A stretch of 64,000 nt of DNA from Pseudomonas asgharzadehiana (lineage in GTDB: Bacteria > Pseudomonadota > Gammaproteobacteria > Pseudomonadales > Pseudomonadaceae), in NCBI RefSeq assembly GCF_019139815.1, contig NZ_CP077079.1, positions 1,054,001 through 1,118,000 of the forward strand, written 5' to 3'. The notes beneath the pieces were generated by a model, which had not been told where the DNA came from, searched no databases, and saw only the letters and a list, made by a program, of their open reading frames with translations. Shown here one piece after another: positions 8,212 to 17,650 of the stretch (position 1 is its first letter; each line of letters starts with the position of its first letter). Both the position numbers and the translations under genes were made by a program.

Positions 8212-9060
8212 TCAGATGCTCAGCCGCATCGACAAATCCACCGCCTTCACATCCTTGGTCATCGCCCCGATGGAGATGTAGTCCACCCCGGTTTCAGCGA
8301 TGGGCAGCAGGGTGGTTTCATTGATCCCGCCGCTGGCTTCCAGCTTTGCCTTGCCGCCGTTGAGGCGCACGGCTTCACGCATATCCTCCAGGCTCAGTTC
8401 ATCAAGCATGATGATATCGGCGCCCGCCGCCAGTGCCTCGCGCAGTTCATCCAGGCTTTCCACTTCGATTTCCACCGGCTTGCCGGGGGCGATTTTGTGG
8501 GCGGCGGTGATGGCCTGGGCGATGCCGCCGCAGGCTGCGATATGGTTTTCCTTGATCAGGAACGCGTCATATAAACCGATGCGATGGTTGTGGCAGCCAC
8601 CGCAGGTCACAGCATACTTTTGCGCCAGGCGCAGGCCCGGCAGGGTTTTGCGGGTGTCCAGCAACTTGACCTGGGTGCTGGCGACAAAGTCCGCCAGGGA
8701 TTGCGCGCGCGTGGCTACCCCGGACAGCAATTGCAGGAAATTCAGCGCAGAGCGTTCGCCGCTGAGCAATGAACGTGCCGGGCCTTCAAGGTGAAATAGT
8801 GCCTGGTTGGGGCTGACGCGCTCACCGTCGGCCACGTGCCAATGCACGGCGACGCGTGGGTCCAGTTGGCGGAACACCGCGTCCACCCAGGCCGTGCCGG
8901 CGATGACGGCGGCATCACGGGTAATGATGTTGGCCGTGGCCAGCCGTTCGGCCGGGATCAACTGCGCGGTGATATCGCCACTGCCGATGTCTTCCAGCAG
9001 TGCGCGGCGCACGTTGGCTTCGATTTCGGCGGTGAGGTCGGCAAGACGGAGGTTCGGCAT
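8212..9060 (-). CDS. nadC: Nicotinate-nucleotide pyrophosphorylase (carboxylating)
   Basis: Quinolinate phosphoribosyltransferase of 282 residues. It converts quinolinate and PRPP to nicotinate mononucleotide, CO2 and pyrophosphate in de novo NAD synthesis. Family motifs visible are [22 protein letters not shown] (about residues 133-154), the KENH stretch near 172, [12 protein letters not shown], and the C-terminal LEASGGI and ISIGAMTK phosphate-binding region. The start is the ATG at 9060 (MPNLRLADL); the open frame runs upstream to 9126 but without family similarity. In P. aeruginosa nadC also neighbours pilA and ampDE. Confidence 0.95.
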   Translation of the reverse strand: MPNLRLADLTAEIEANVRRALLEDIGSGDITAQLIPAERLATANIITRDAAVIAGTAWVDAVFRQLDPRVAVHWHVADGERVSPNQALFHLEGPARSLLSGERSALNFLQLLSGVATRAQSLADFVASTQVKLLDTRKTLPGLRLAQKYAVTCGGCHNHRIGLYDAFLIKENHIAACGGIAQAITAAHKIAPGKPVEIEVESLDELREALAAGADIIMLDELSLEDMREAVRLNGGKAKLEASGGINETTLLPIAETGVDYISIGAMTKDVKAVDLSMRLSI

Positions 9061-9305
9061 AACAGGCTCCACAAACAAAGTGCCCCGATTATAGGGGCTG
9101 CGTGCGTGCGAACCCAGGCTCACCACTCATTTACAGCGCAATGTCAGAGTTTGCTGGCGCAACCCCTCTCATTTGCAAGATAATCTCGCGCCTTGCAATT
9201 GGCGTCATAGCTTTGACGTGCTGGTGATAACCGGTTATTCGCAGCGCCCCAACGGGCCTGTACCCGATATTTCCCAACTCAATACCGCCGTTTCAGGAGG
9301 CCAGG

Positions 9306-11453
9306 ATGCACAATGACGGAAAGGTGGTGCCAATCAGCACGGCGCATGCCATGCCATCGCCGCTGGCCCGTCTGCCGATAGTGTTGCAGCAGGTTCGCGA
9401 CAAGGCTGCGCAACAATTGCAGCAGGGCCTGCAAGAGCTGTTCGATAACGCCGACGACACCTTGTTCGAAATGGCTGACAAGGCCGGCAACAACCTCGAC
9501 CACCATATTTTTTTCGAAGCCATGCGCGACCTGCGCCTCAAGCGCAAGAACTTTGAGCGCGTGTTCATGCAGAGGCTGTTCGACGCCTTTGCCGAGTTGG
9601 GCCTGGCGGGGCGTGGTGTGCTTCAACGGGTGCCGGCTTTGTCCTATGACACGACGCCGGGCACCTCCAAGGATGAGCAGGAAAAAGCCGTGGCGCTTGA
9701 CGCCATGCTTGGCCGGGTACACCACCGCGACGGCCTGGCGCTGTCACAACTCACCGCGCGCTTGAGCGCCGTGCTGGGCAATCGCCTGGATGATCGTGAA
9801 AACCCCTTGGGGCCGGCGCAGCTGTGCGAATTTTTTCTGCAGGCGGGGCGCAGCCTGGGCGTTGAGATCCGGGTCAAACTGATCATGCTCAAGCTGTTTG
9901 AGAAATACGTGCTCAGTGACGCCGACCAGCTCTACTGCGAAGCCAATCAATTGCTGGTGGCTACCGGGGTGTTGCCCGAACTCAAGGCTGTACCGTCCCG
10001 TCGCCCCGGCGGGCGCGCCGCCCGTGATCACCAGCGCGAAGCGGCAATGCCGGCGGCCGATCAGCCCGTCGATGAAAATGGCCAACAGGCATTCGCCGCC
10101 TTGCAGACGTTGCTGGCCGCAGTACGCGGTAGTGTCGCGCCCACCCTGGAAGCCAGCGCCGCACCCCAGCCCATCGCCACCCGCGACCTCGTGCGGCTGT
10201 TATCGCATTTGCAGCAATACGTGCCGGAGCCTGATGCGGAGGACGATTTTGACCTGCGCAACCAACTCGAGCAGTTGCTAACCCGCGTCAGCGTCAAAAG
10301 TGGCAAGTCACGGGTGGTGGAAGCGGTGGATGAAGACGTGATCAACCTGATCGCGTTGCTGTTCGAATTTATCCTCAATGACCGCGCCGTGCCGGATGCC
10401 TTCAAGGCCCTGATTGCGCGCTTGCAGATCCCGCTGTTGAAAGTGGCGGTGCAGGACAAGAGCTTCTTCAGCCGTGCCGGCCACCCGGCCCGGCGCCTGC
10501 TCAATGAACTCGCGGCAGCGGCCATGGCCTGGAGCCCTGTGGATGACTACGCGCGCGACAGCCTGTACATGCGCATCGAGCAGGTGGTGCAGCGTTTGCT
10601 CAATGAATATGTCGAAGATCCGCTGATTTTTTCCCAACTGCTCGCCGAGTTCTGTGGGTTTATCGCCCAAGAGCAGCGCCGCAGCGAGCTGCTTGAACAG
10701 CACACCCTCGATACCGAGGCCGGGCGCGTCCTCACCGAAGCCGCCCGGCAGCGGGTAGCCGACGCCTTGAATCGACGGCTGCTGGGCAAGGTGTTGCCGC
10801 ACGCGGTCGTGCAGTTTTTACAGCAGGCCTGGAGCCAGGTGCTGCTTTTGACCTGCCTTAAGCACGGCGAGCAGTCGGTGCAATGGCAGGCGGCGCTGCG
10901 CACCATGGACGAGCTGATATGGAGCGTCGGCCTGCAGGCAGATACCGAAGCCGGACGGCACTTGCTGGAGCAGTTGCCGCGCTTGCTCAAGGCATTGCGC
11001 GACGGCTTGGCCAGCGCCGCGTTCGACCCGTTCAGCAGCCGTGATTTTTTTGTTCGCCTGCAGGCCCTGCATGTTCGGCCGCCCGACGGCGAAGGTTTGC
11101 TCGAAGTGCGCGAGCCTTTTGTGTTCAGTGTGCTGCCGCCCGATTCGGCCGAAGGCCTGGCGGACGATGATCCTGATCTGCTCAAGGTGCGCCAACTACG
11201 GCTCGGTAGCTGGGTCGTGTTCCAGCAAGACCAGGCTGACGCCCTGCGTTGCAAATTGCTGGCGATCATGGCGCCGGCCAATACCTATATTTTTGTCGGC
11301 CGCACGGGGCTCAAGGTCCTGGAGAAAAACGCCGGCCAACTGGCGCGGGCGTTCAAGCGCGGCGCACTGCATACCCTGGACGATGGGCCATTGTTCGAAC
11401 GCGCGCTGACGGCTGTGATCAGTCAATTGCGTCAACTCAATCGCGGCAAGTGA
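9306..11453 (+). CDS. DUF1631 domain protein
   Basis: A large soluble, leucine- and glutamine-rich protein of 715 residues, predicted to be mostly alpha-helical, matching DUF1631. The C-terminal part (from about residue 615, KVRQLRLGSWVVFQQDQADAL) has the PilZ-like look often present at the end of this family: LRLGSWVVF followed by CKLLAIMAPANTYIFVGRTG. A cyclic-di-GMP-linked role is therefore possible, but the canonical RxxxR...DxSxxG residues are not evident. The ATG at 9306 follows CAGGAGG. It is divergent from nadC and followed by ampD 61 bases downstream. Function unknown. Confidence 0.65.
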   Translation: MHNDGKVVPISTAHAMPSPLARLPIVLQQVRDKAAQQLQQGLQELFDNADDTLFEMADKAGNNLDHHIFFEAMRDLRLKRKNFERVFMQRLFDAFAELGLAGRGVLQRVPALSYDTTPGTSKDEQEKAVALDAMLGRVHHRDGLALSQLTARLSAVLGNRLDDRENPLGPAQLCEFFLQAGRSLGVEIRVKLIMLKLFEKYVLSDADQLYCEANQLLVATGVLPELKAVPSRRPGGRAARDHQREAAMPAADQPVDENGQQAFAALQTLLAAVRGSVAPTLEASAAPQPIATRDLVRLLSHLQQYVPEPDAEDDFDLRNQLEQLLTRVSVKSGKSRVVEAVDEDVINLIALLFEFILNDRAVPDAFKALIARLQIPLLKVAVQDKSFFSRAGHPARRLLNELAAAAMAWSPVDDYARDSLYMRIEQVVQRLLNEYVEDPLIFSQLLAEFCGFIAQEQRRSELLEQHTLDTEAGRVLTEAARQRVADALNRRLLGKVLPHAVVQFLQQAWSQVLLLTCLKHGEQSVQWQAALRTMDELIWSVGLQADTEAGRHLLEQLPRLLKALRDGLASAAFDPFSSRDFFVRLQALHVRPPDGEGLLEVREPFVFSVLPPDSAEGLADDDPDLLKVRQLRLGSWVVFQQDQADALRCKLLAIMAPANTYIFVGRTGLKVLEKNAGQLARAFKRGALHTLDDGPLFERALTAVISQLRQLNRGK

Positions 11454-11514
11454 TCGCAACCACAGGGTCGAACGCGGCATACTGGTCATAATTAGTCACA
11501 TTCAAGGATCCTGT

Positions 11515-12078
11515 ATGCAGTTGGACCCCGCCAGTGGTTGGTGTCAGGGCATTCCCCATTGCCCTTCGCCCAACTTCAACGAGCGCCCCACAGGCGAAAT
11601 CTCACTGTTGGTGGTGCATAACATCAGCCTGCCTCCGGCACAGTTCGCCACCGGCAAGGTGCAGGAGTTTTTCCAGAATCGCCTGGATGTCACGGAACAT
11701 CCCTACTTTGAAGGGATCGCCGACCTGCGCGTGTCTGCGCATTTTCTGATTGAGCGCGACGGCGATGTGACGCAGTTTGTGTCCTGCAACGACCGGGCCT
11801 GGCATGCTGGAGTCTCGTGTTTCGAAGGGCGTGAAACGTGCAATGACTTTTCCGTGGGCATCGAACTGGAGGGGACGGACGATCTGCCCTTCACCGACGC
11901 TCAATATGCGTCATTGATCGACCTGAGCCGCCAGTTGCTCAAGGCCTACCCAGGCATCACCGCGCAGCGTATTTGTGGCCACAGCGATATTGCTCCGGGA
12001 CGCAAGACCGACCCCGGCCCCGCTTTTGATTGGACGCGCTTTCGCAGCGCCCTGCAGGATGGAGGACACGCACGATGA
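11515..12078 (+). CDS. ampD: 1,6-anhydro-N-acetylmuramyl-L-alanine amidase
   Basis: A cytosolic zinc amidase of 187 residues that removes the peptide from anhydromuropeptides during cell-wall recycling. Its loss derepresses ampC beta-lactamase through AmpR. The N-acetylmuramoyl-L-alanine amidase type 2 residues are present: zinc ligands His35, His156 and Asp166, with Glu117 (VGIELEG) and Lys164 in the catalytic positions. No signal peptide, as expected for the cytosolic AmpD rather than periplasmic paralogues. The stop overlaps the ampE start by four bases (ATGA). Confidence 0.95.
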   Translation: MQLDPASGWCQGIPHCPSPNFNERPTGEISLLVVHNISLPPAQFATGKVQEFFQNRLDVTEHPYFEGIADLRVSAHFLIERDGDVTQFVSCNDRAWHAGVSCFEGRETCNDFSVGIELEGTDDLPFTDAQYASLIDLSRQLLKAYPGITAQRICGHSDIAPGRKTDPGPAFDWTRFRSALQDGGHAR

Positions 12079-12911
12079 GTTTTCTGGTTTTGGTGCTGGC
12101 GGTGTGGATCGAGAAGTTCTCGGCCCTGCGCCAGCGGTTGCAGCGTGACGGCGGCTGGTTGCGCGAATTGGCCAAGTTGGAAGCGAGCCCGCGCATGGGC
12201 AAGCGCCCGTGGCTGATCCTGACCGTATTGGTGTTGCTGCCGGTGGCGTTGCTGGCGCTGTTGCTGCTGGTGCTGGAGCCCGTGGCGTATGGCCTGTTGG
12301 CGCTGCCGGTGCACCTGTTGGTGGTGATCTACAGCCTGGGGCGTGGTGATCTATTGGCCGGCCTCGGTCCGTTTCGCGATGCCTGGCGGCGTGGGGACCT
12401 GCAAGCCGCCGAACATGTAGCCGAACGCGACCTGAAACTGGGCGCCGACAGCGGCGAGCAACTGCTGGAGCGCGTTCAGGGCCATCTGTTGTGGCAGGCC
12501 TATCAGAGCTTTTTTGCGGTGATTTTCTGGTACTTCCTGCTGGGCCCGGTCGCCGCCCTGGCTTATCGCCTGCTGGCGCTGGCCAGTGAACACAGCCGCA
12601 ACCCTCTGGTGGCCGAGCGCGCCGGGCAACTGCGGCATGCGTTTGACTGGTTGCCGGTGCGCTTGCTGGCCGCCAGTTTTGCCTTGGTGGGCAATTTCGT
12701 TGCGGTCAGCCGGGTGATGCTGCATGAACTCCTGAGTTGGGACATCAGTGCCGCGCAGTTGGTCGAAAAAGTCGGCCTGGTGGCCGCCGAAATCCCACCG
12801 CCGGCAGTGGGCGCCGACGGCATCAACAGTCTGGATCGTCTGTGGGAGTTGCTGTTGCGCGCGGCGGTGTTGTGGTACGCGGGGTTTGCCATCTGGACCG
12901 TGTTGCCTTGA
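12075..12911 (+). CDS. ampE: AmpE, regulatory signalling-type inner-membrane protein
   Basis: A 278-residue integral membrane protein of the AmpE/CobD-like family, starting MSFLVLVLAVWIEKFSALRQ. Four membrane segments are visible (about residues 45-70, 68-90, 140-165 and at the C-terminus ending WYAGFAIWTVLP). It overlaps ampD by four bases, the conserved ampDE operon. AmpE is linked historically to beta-lactamase induction but its biochemical activity remains unclear. The ATG at 12075 was chosen because it gives the conserved N-terminus and the ATGA overlap. A REP-like palindrome and an 8-bp hairpin follow. Confidence 0.92.
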   Translation: MSFLVLVLAVWIEKFSALRQRLQRDGGWLRELAKLEASPRMGKRPWLILTVLVLLPVALLALLLLVLEPVAYGLLALPVHLLVVIYSLGRGDLLAGLGPFRDAWRRGDLQAAEHVAERDLKLGADSGEQLLERVQGHLLWQAYQSFFAVIFWYFLLGPVAALAYRLLALASEHSRNPLVAERAGQLRHAFDWLPVRLLAASFALVGNFVAVSRVMLHELLSWDISAAQLVEKVGLVAAEIPPPAVGADGINSLDRLWELLLRAAVLWYAGFAIWTVLP

Positions 12912-12920
12912 TCTCAATGG

Positions 12921-12962
12921 TCAGCCGGGCTTGCCCGCAAGGGGCTGCGTAACAGCAGCCCC
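12921..12962. repeat. REP-like remnant followed by a hairpin
   Basis: GCCGGGCTTGCCCGC (12923-12937) resembles the core of the GCGGGC-type REP palindromes. It is followed by GGGGCTGC (12941-12948) pairing with GCAGCCCC (12955-12962) around a six-base loop. There is no T-run, so termination of ampDE here is only possible. Confidence 0.45.
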
Positions 12963-13087
12963 GATTCTCGCTCGTTAACCTTAAGTTACAAAACTCCCTT
13001 TCGAATTGAGCTATACAGACAGAGCGCCAAATAGTGGCTTTGTGCCGCCGCCCTGCGCCTCAATAAAAATAAAAAGGGAGTTCACCT

Positions 13088-15118
13088 GTGAAGAGCTTGC
13101 TCTATCCCGCCGTCGCGCTGATGAATCGCTTGAGCTTTGGCATGAAGTTCAGCTTGATCAGCGTGCTGTTCCTGCTACCGATGCTGGCGACCAACTATTA
13201 TCTGGTGCGCGATTCCTGGCGCGAATTCCAGGGCACCCGTGTCGAGCTGCAAAGCCTGGACCTGCTTGGCAGCAGCCTGGCCCTGCGCCGCGACCTGGAA
13301 ACGCTCAACAACCAGGTGCAAATCAACGCGACCCTCGGCCAGTCCGGCAAGGCGGGTGACCTTGAAAGCAAGATCAACAGCCTGGAGCAGGGCGCGCTCA
13401 GCCGCCTGCAAGGCTTCAGCGCAATGGCCACCGACCCTGAGCAAATTGCAGTCTTTGACGGCAAGCGCGACGAATTGATCGCCGCCTTCAAGGCTCAGCA
13501 ACAGGAAACCTCGCTGCTGAGCAAAAGTGCATTGATCGGCAAATTGCTCAACCAAGCGCAGATGCTCAGCCAGATCATCGCCAGCCAGTCAGGCTTGAGC
13601 CGCGACCCCCAGAGCGACTTGCGCCAGCTCAGCGAGCTGATCACCAGTGTCACCCCGCAAGTCACCCAGACCTTGGGAGAAGGGCGGGCAATGGGCGCGT
13701 ACTCACTGGGCCAGGGCTTTCTCAATTCTTCCTCCAGCACGCGGTTTGACGAACTGTTGCAGCAGTTGGAAAAGCTGCAGGCCGAATACGGGTTGAAGTT
13801 GCAGGATGCCCTGGGCTCCAGCAAAGCCGCCCACGGCGCGCTCGATGGCCTGGCCAAGGCCAGCAATGCCAGCCTCAAACACGCCAGCGAGTTGTTTGAA
13901 GAACAGGTGGTCATGGCCGAAACCCTCGACGCGCCCTGGCAGGGTTTCTATGACGCGGTCAGCCAATTGATGGCCCAGACCTACCAACTCGACGAGGCCA
14001 CGCTGACGTTCCTCGGGCAGCAGTTGGAGCAGCGCCTGGCGCAGAATCGCCTGCACATGGTGCTACTGGTTTCGGCGCTGACGGCGGTGTTTTTGCTGAT
14101 CTTCTATTTATATGCCGGGTTCTACGCGTCCACCCGCACGACGCTGCGCAGCCTGGGCGCGATGATGGACAAGGTGGCGGCCGGCGACATGACCGTCACC
14201 TTCGTCGCCCACAGCCGTGATGAGCTGGGTGACCTCGGCCAGGTGTTCAACGGCACGGTGGCGAAAATCCATGATTTAATCGAGCGCGTCGGGCACACCG
14301 TCGGCCAGGTCGAAGTGCAGGCGGGCCAGGTGCAAACGGTTTCGGCCCAGAGCAACCAGGCGGTTTCGGGCCAGCGCACGCAAATCGAACAGGTGGCGAC
14401 GGCCATGAACCAGATGTCTTCCACTGCCCAGGAAGTCGCGCGCAATGCGGCTGCTGCGGTGAGCAGTGCCCATAGTGTCAACGCAGAAACCGTCAGCGGC
14501 CGCGGCCTGGTGCAATCCCAGCAAGCCAGCATTGCGCGGTTGGCCGGCGAAATCGACCAGTCGGTACGGGTGATCAACCAATTGGCCACCGACAGCCAGT
14601 CCATCAGCAGCGTGCTGGAAGTGATCAAAAGCATTGCCGAGCAAACCAACCTGCTGGCGCTCAATGCGGCGATCGAGGCGGCGCGGGCAGGTGAGCAAGG
14701 GCGAGGGTTTGCGGTGGTGGCCGACGAGGTTCGCACGCTGGCAAGGCGCACGCAGCATTCCACCGAAGAAATCGAACAAATGATCAGCCGTTTACTCAGC
14801 GGAGTAGACGCGGCGGTGCGGGCCATGGGCACCAGCCATGAAGTGGCTAACGGCACGGTGGGCCAGTCGCAGCAGGTCCAGCAGGCCCTGGAGAATATCC
14901 TCGGCGCCATCGGCATGATCGTTGATCAAAACCAGCAGATCGCCGCCGCCGTGGAGCAGCAGACGGCGGTAGCCCACGACATCGATCAGAACATCGTCGA
15001 AATCAATCGCGCCGGCGAACATGCCGCCCAAGGCGCGCATCAGACCGAAGCGGCGAGCCGACAGCTATCGATGCAGGTGGTCGAATTGAAGCAATTGATA
15101 GGTGCCTTTCGCGTGTAG
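13088..15118 (+). CDS. Methyl-accepting chemotaxis protein
   Basis: Chemoreceptor of 676 residues. Membrane segment 1 (about residues 18-38) and segment 2 (about 322-345, MVLLVSALTAVFLLIFYLYA) bracket a long periplasmic, mostly helical ligand domain of about 280 residues without an obvious dCACHE pattern. HAMP follows (TTLRSLGAMMDKVAAGDMTV). The cytoplasmic signalling hairpin tip IAEQTNLLALNAAIEAARAG is the conserved CheA/CheW contact. GTG is the start, with AAGGGAG seven bases before it. It stands between ampE and a zinc-ribbon gene; the same neighbour is found in P. aeruginosa as I recall. The ligand is unknown. Confidence 0.92.
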   Translation: MKSLLYPAVALMNRLSFGMKFSLISVLFLLPMLATNYYLVRDSWREFQGTRVELQSLDLLGSSLALRRDLETLNNQVQINATLGQSGKAGDLESKINSLEQGALSRLQGFSAMATDPEQIAVFDGKRDELIAAFKAQQQETSLLSKSALIGKLLNQAQMLSQIIASQSGLSRDPQSDLRQLSELITSVTPQVTQTLGEGRAMGAYSLGQGFLNSSSSTRFDELLQQLEKLQAEYGLKLQDALGSSKAAHGALDGLAKASNASLKHASELFEEQVVMAETLDAPWQGFYDAVSQLMAQTYQLDEATLTFLGQQLEQRLAQNRLHMVLLVSALTAVFLLIFYLYAGFYASTRTTLRSLGAMMDKVAAGDMTVTFVAHSRDELGDLGQVFNGTVAKIHDLIERVGHTVGQVEVQAGQVQTVSAQSNQAVSGQRTQIEQVATAMNQMSSTAQEVARNAAAAVSSAHSVNAETVSGRGLVQSQQASIARLAGEIDQSVRVINQLATDSQSISSVLEVIKSIAEQTNLLALNAAIEAARAGEQGRGFAVVADEVRTLARRTQHSTEEIEQMISRLLSGVDAAVRAMGTSHEVANGTVGQSQQVQQALENILGAIGMIVDQNQQIAAAVEQQTAVAHDIDQNIVEINRAGEHAAQGAHQTEAASRQLSMQVVELKQLIGAFRV

Positions 15119-15245
15119 GGCGCAGATGTAGGAGGGGCGCTGCTGCCGGTGTGGCGCATGTCTGGATTTGCCTGGCCGGGTTTTCTCGTCGAGTGAATGG
15201 GTGAGAATTTGTTTCACTCAATCACAGTCCAGGGTAGGCACGACG

Positions 15246-15677
15246 ATGACCGGTGCAATTGGCATCAAAGGGCATTGCGCCCATTGCGACATCACGTTTG
15301 AACTCAAGGCTTGGCAATTGAATGCCATCGCCATCGAAGTACCTTTCGATTGCCCCTATTGCCAGCGGGTCCTGGCGCTCAATTGCCCCCGGCAGTTGCG
15401 CCACTTCAAGGCGCTGGACCACTGGGCGCTGGTACGCCCGGGCATGGTGGCGCTGACGTGCGTGGTGTTGATCGTGGCGCTGGTGGCCGAGTGGCTGGGG
15501 CTGCTCAGTGTGCTTGGGCAGTTCAACCTTTCATCACTGGTGGTGTTGGTGCATTTCGCGGTGTTGCGCTATGCCCGTCACCAGCAACGGTTGACCTTGA
15601 ACCTGCAAGCCGTGAACCCGGCGCTACCAATTAAACAACTCGCACGCATTGCGTGTGCTCGCCTCGGCCAGCAATGA
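15246..15677 (+). CDS. Zinc-ribbon membrane protein of unknown function
   Basis: A 143-residue protein starting MTGAIGIKGHCAHCDITFEL. Two CxxC pairs, CAHC (residues 11-14) and CPYC (about 37-40), form a probable zinc ribbon, followed by two membrane segments (VALTCVVLIVALVAEWLG and FNLSSLVVLVHFAVLRY). The basic C-terminal tail ends LARIACARLGQQ. I do not recognise the family. The ATG at 15246 is preferred to the longer frame from 15168 because the conserved-looking zinc ribbon starts right after it. Its 3' end overlaps the convergent tatD gene by 54 bases, so transcription of the two could interfere. Confidence 0.6.
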   Translation: MTGAIGIKGHCAHCDITFELKAWQLNAIAIEVPFDCPYCQRVLALNCPRQLRHFKALDHWALVRPGMVALTCVVLIVALVAEWLGLLSVLGQFNLSSLVVLVHFAVLRYARHQQRLTLNLQAVNPALPIKQLARIACARLGQQ

Positions 15678-16406
15678 CGGGCTGATGCCCATGCGATCGG
15701 CCAGCGCGGCGCAGATAGCCGGCAGATGCTCGGGGCTATTGCGCTGGCCTGGGTACATGGCGGGGGCCATGTCCGGCGAGTCGGTTTCCAGTACCACCGC
15801 GTCCAGCGGCAGTTGCGCCAGTACCTTGTGCATGCGCAGCGCCTGGGGCCAGGTGGCGGCGCCGCCCAGGCCAAGCTTGAAGCCCAGCTTGATGTATTCG
15901 CGCGCCTCTTCCCGGCTGCCGGCGAAGGCATGGATGATGCCGCCCCGTGCCAGGCGGATGCGTTTGAGGGTGGCAATGACCACCGCGTGGCTGCGGCGCA
16001 CGTGCAGCAGCGCCGGAAGCTGGAAGTCCGCCGCCAGTTGCAGTTGGGCTTCGAACAGGCTTTGCTGGCGTTCGCGGTCCAGGTGTTCAAGGAAGTAATC
16101 CAGGCCGATCTCGCCTACCGCGCACAATTGCCGATGGCCGCGCAGGCGGCTCAGCCAGTCGCCCAGGGCCGTCAGGTCGGCGGCGCGGTGATCGTCGAGG
16201 TACACCGGGTGCAGGCCAAAGGCGGCGAACAAACCTTCATCAGCCTGTACCAAATCCCACACGCGCTGCCAATTCTGCTGATACACCCCCAGCAGCACCA
16301 TGCGCCGCACGCCCACTTCACGGCTATGGGCGAGGACTTCGCGGCGGTCGGTGTCGAAGTCCGCGAAGTCCAGGTGGGTGTGGGTGTCGATCAGCTCCAC
16401 GCTCAA
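15624..16406 (-). CDS. tatD: TatD family metal-dependent deoxyribonuclease/hydrolase
   Basis: A 260-residue TIM-barrel hydrolase. IDTHTHLDFADF gives the HxH metal ligands (His9, His11), and GEIGLDYF the bridging Glu; LLHVRRSH, IIHAFAGS and LETDSPDMAPAMY supply the remaining metal ligands and the Asp of the family. TatD homologues are 3'-5' DNA/RNA exonucleases tied to quality control and DNA repair. Its start overlaps the cra stop by four bases, so the two are probably cotranscribed. Its 3' end overlaps the convergent zinc-ribbon gene. Confidence 0.88.
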   Translation of the reverse strand: MSVELIDTHTHLDFADFDTDRREVLAHSREVGVRRMVLLGVYQQNWQRVWDLVQADEGLFAAFGLHPVYLDDHRAADLTALGDWLSRLRGHRQLCAVGEIGLDYFLEHLDRERQQSLFEAQLQLAADFQLPALLHVRRSHAVVIATLKRIRLARGGIIHAFAGSREEAREYIKLGFKLGLGGAATWPQALRMHKVLAQLPLDAVVLETDSPDMAPAMYPGQRNSPEHLPAICAALADRMGISPSLLAEASTRNACELFNW

Positions 16407-17398
16407 GCCTCGACAATGCGCTGCTTGAAGGTCCGGCCGATGGCGTGTACGCCCGGTTGGTACTGTTCTTCTTCAATGACCGCCAGGGCCAGGCGCAGGG
16501 CGGTTTCGGCAATAAGCTGATGCTGCTGGGCCATGGCGTTCACGGGCAGCGGCAAGAAGTCCAGCAGTTGGGTGTCACCAAAGGTGCCCAGGCGCAACGG
16601 GCGTGATTTCAGCGGGAAGTCATGCAGCGCGTCAAACACACCCTGCAGCAACACGTAGGACGTGGTCACCAGCGCGTCAGGCAGATGCCCCAGTTGATGC
16701 AGAAGTTGCTCCATCAACTGGCGGCCACAGTCGCGGCTGAAAGCTTCGCCGTGTTCGACGATCACCTCACCCGCGAACCCTTGCAGCGCTTCACGGAAGC
16801 CGGCGGCGCGCTCCTGGCTGATGCTCAGCTCGGGCCGTGCGCCGATCAGCACAATCTGTTTGGGCAACGGCTGCAGCAAGCTGCTGGTCAGTTGCTGGCA
16901 GGCCTGGCGGTCGTCGCTGACCACCGAGCAGAACTGCTCCGGCGCCATCACCCGGTCGATGGCGATCACCGGCAGGCCCTTGGCTTGCAGCTCGCGGTAA
17001 CTGTCGTCGCTGGCGGGCAGGCAACTGGCCACGAACAACGCATCGCAGCGTCGTGCGCGGAACAGTTGCAGCAGTTGGCGCTCGCTGTCTGCGTCGTCGT
17101 CGGAACTGGCGATCAGTAGCTGATAGCCGCGCGCGCGCGCGCCTTGTTCCAAGAGCTTGGCGATTCGTGCGTAACTGGGGTTTTCCAGGTCGGGCAGGAT
17201 AAAGCCCAAGGTGCGCGTGTGCCGACTGCGCAGTCCGGCGGCCTGGGGGTTGGGGGTAAAACCATGGGCCTCGACCACCGCACGCACCCGCTCGACGGTA
17301 GCGTTGCTGATGCGTTGCTGTGCGGCCTTGCCATTGATCACGTAACTGGCGGTGGTCACGGAGACACCGGCCAGGCGTGCGATATCACTGAGTTTCAA
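16403..17398 (-). CDS. cra: Catabolite repressor/activator Cra (FruR), LacI family
   Basis: LacI-type regulator of 331 residues. HTH at residues 1-22 (LSDIARLAGVSVTTASYVIN), hinge region, then a periplasmic-binding-protein-like effector domain. In Pseudomonas Cra controls the divergent fruBKA operon and responds to fructose-1-phosphate. The start is a TTG at 17398: AAGGA lies eight bases upstream, and it places the HTH at the N-terminus as in characterised Cra proteins. The longer open frame to 17485 adds 29 residues without similarity. It overlaps tatD by four bases downstream. Confidence 0.93.
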   Translation of the reverse strand: MKLSDIARLAGVSVTTASYVINGKAAQQRISNATVERVRAVVEAHGFTPNPQAAGLRSRHTRTLGFILPDLENPSYARIAKLLEQGARARGYQLLIASSDDDADSERQLLQLFRARRCDALFVASCLPASDDSYRELQAKGLPVIAIDRVMAPEQFCSVVSDDRQACQQLTSSLLQPLPKQIVLIGARPELSISQERAAGFREALQGFAGEVIVEHGEAFSRDCGRQLMEQLLHQLGHLPDALVTTSYVLLQGVFDALHDFPLKSRPLRLGTFGDTQLLDFLPLPVNAMAQQHQLIAETALRLALAVIEEEQYQPGVHAIGRTFKQRIVEA

Positions 17399-17543
17399 AC
17401 CGGGATTTCCTTGTTTTTTGGAGCTTGCCCCGACATTTTGTCCAATCGTAACCGATTCCAGCCTGCCGCCCATGTCCGCGCTCAAACGCCGAGTGGTTCT
17501 TCAAGGATGCGCAATAAACGCGTAATCTGCCATAAATTCTAGA

Positions 17544-17555
17544 TTAAACGTTTCA
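17544..17555 (+). promoter_or_regulatory. Cra (FruR) operator in the cra-fruB intergenic region
   Basis: TTAAACGTTTCA matches exactly the binding site I remember for P. putida Cra in the fruB promoter. It lies 146 bases from the cra start and 138 bases from fruB, so one bound dimer could affect both directions. The rest of the 294-base gap carries the fruB leader described separately. Confidence 0.8.
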
Positions 17556-17650
17556 GCCAGCGTATTTTTAAGACGTTCGCTACTGAGTAACTACTGCCAA
17601 TTGACTACTCAGTCAGCTATCACTGAACACCTTTACACTGTTTTATTCAA

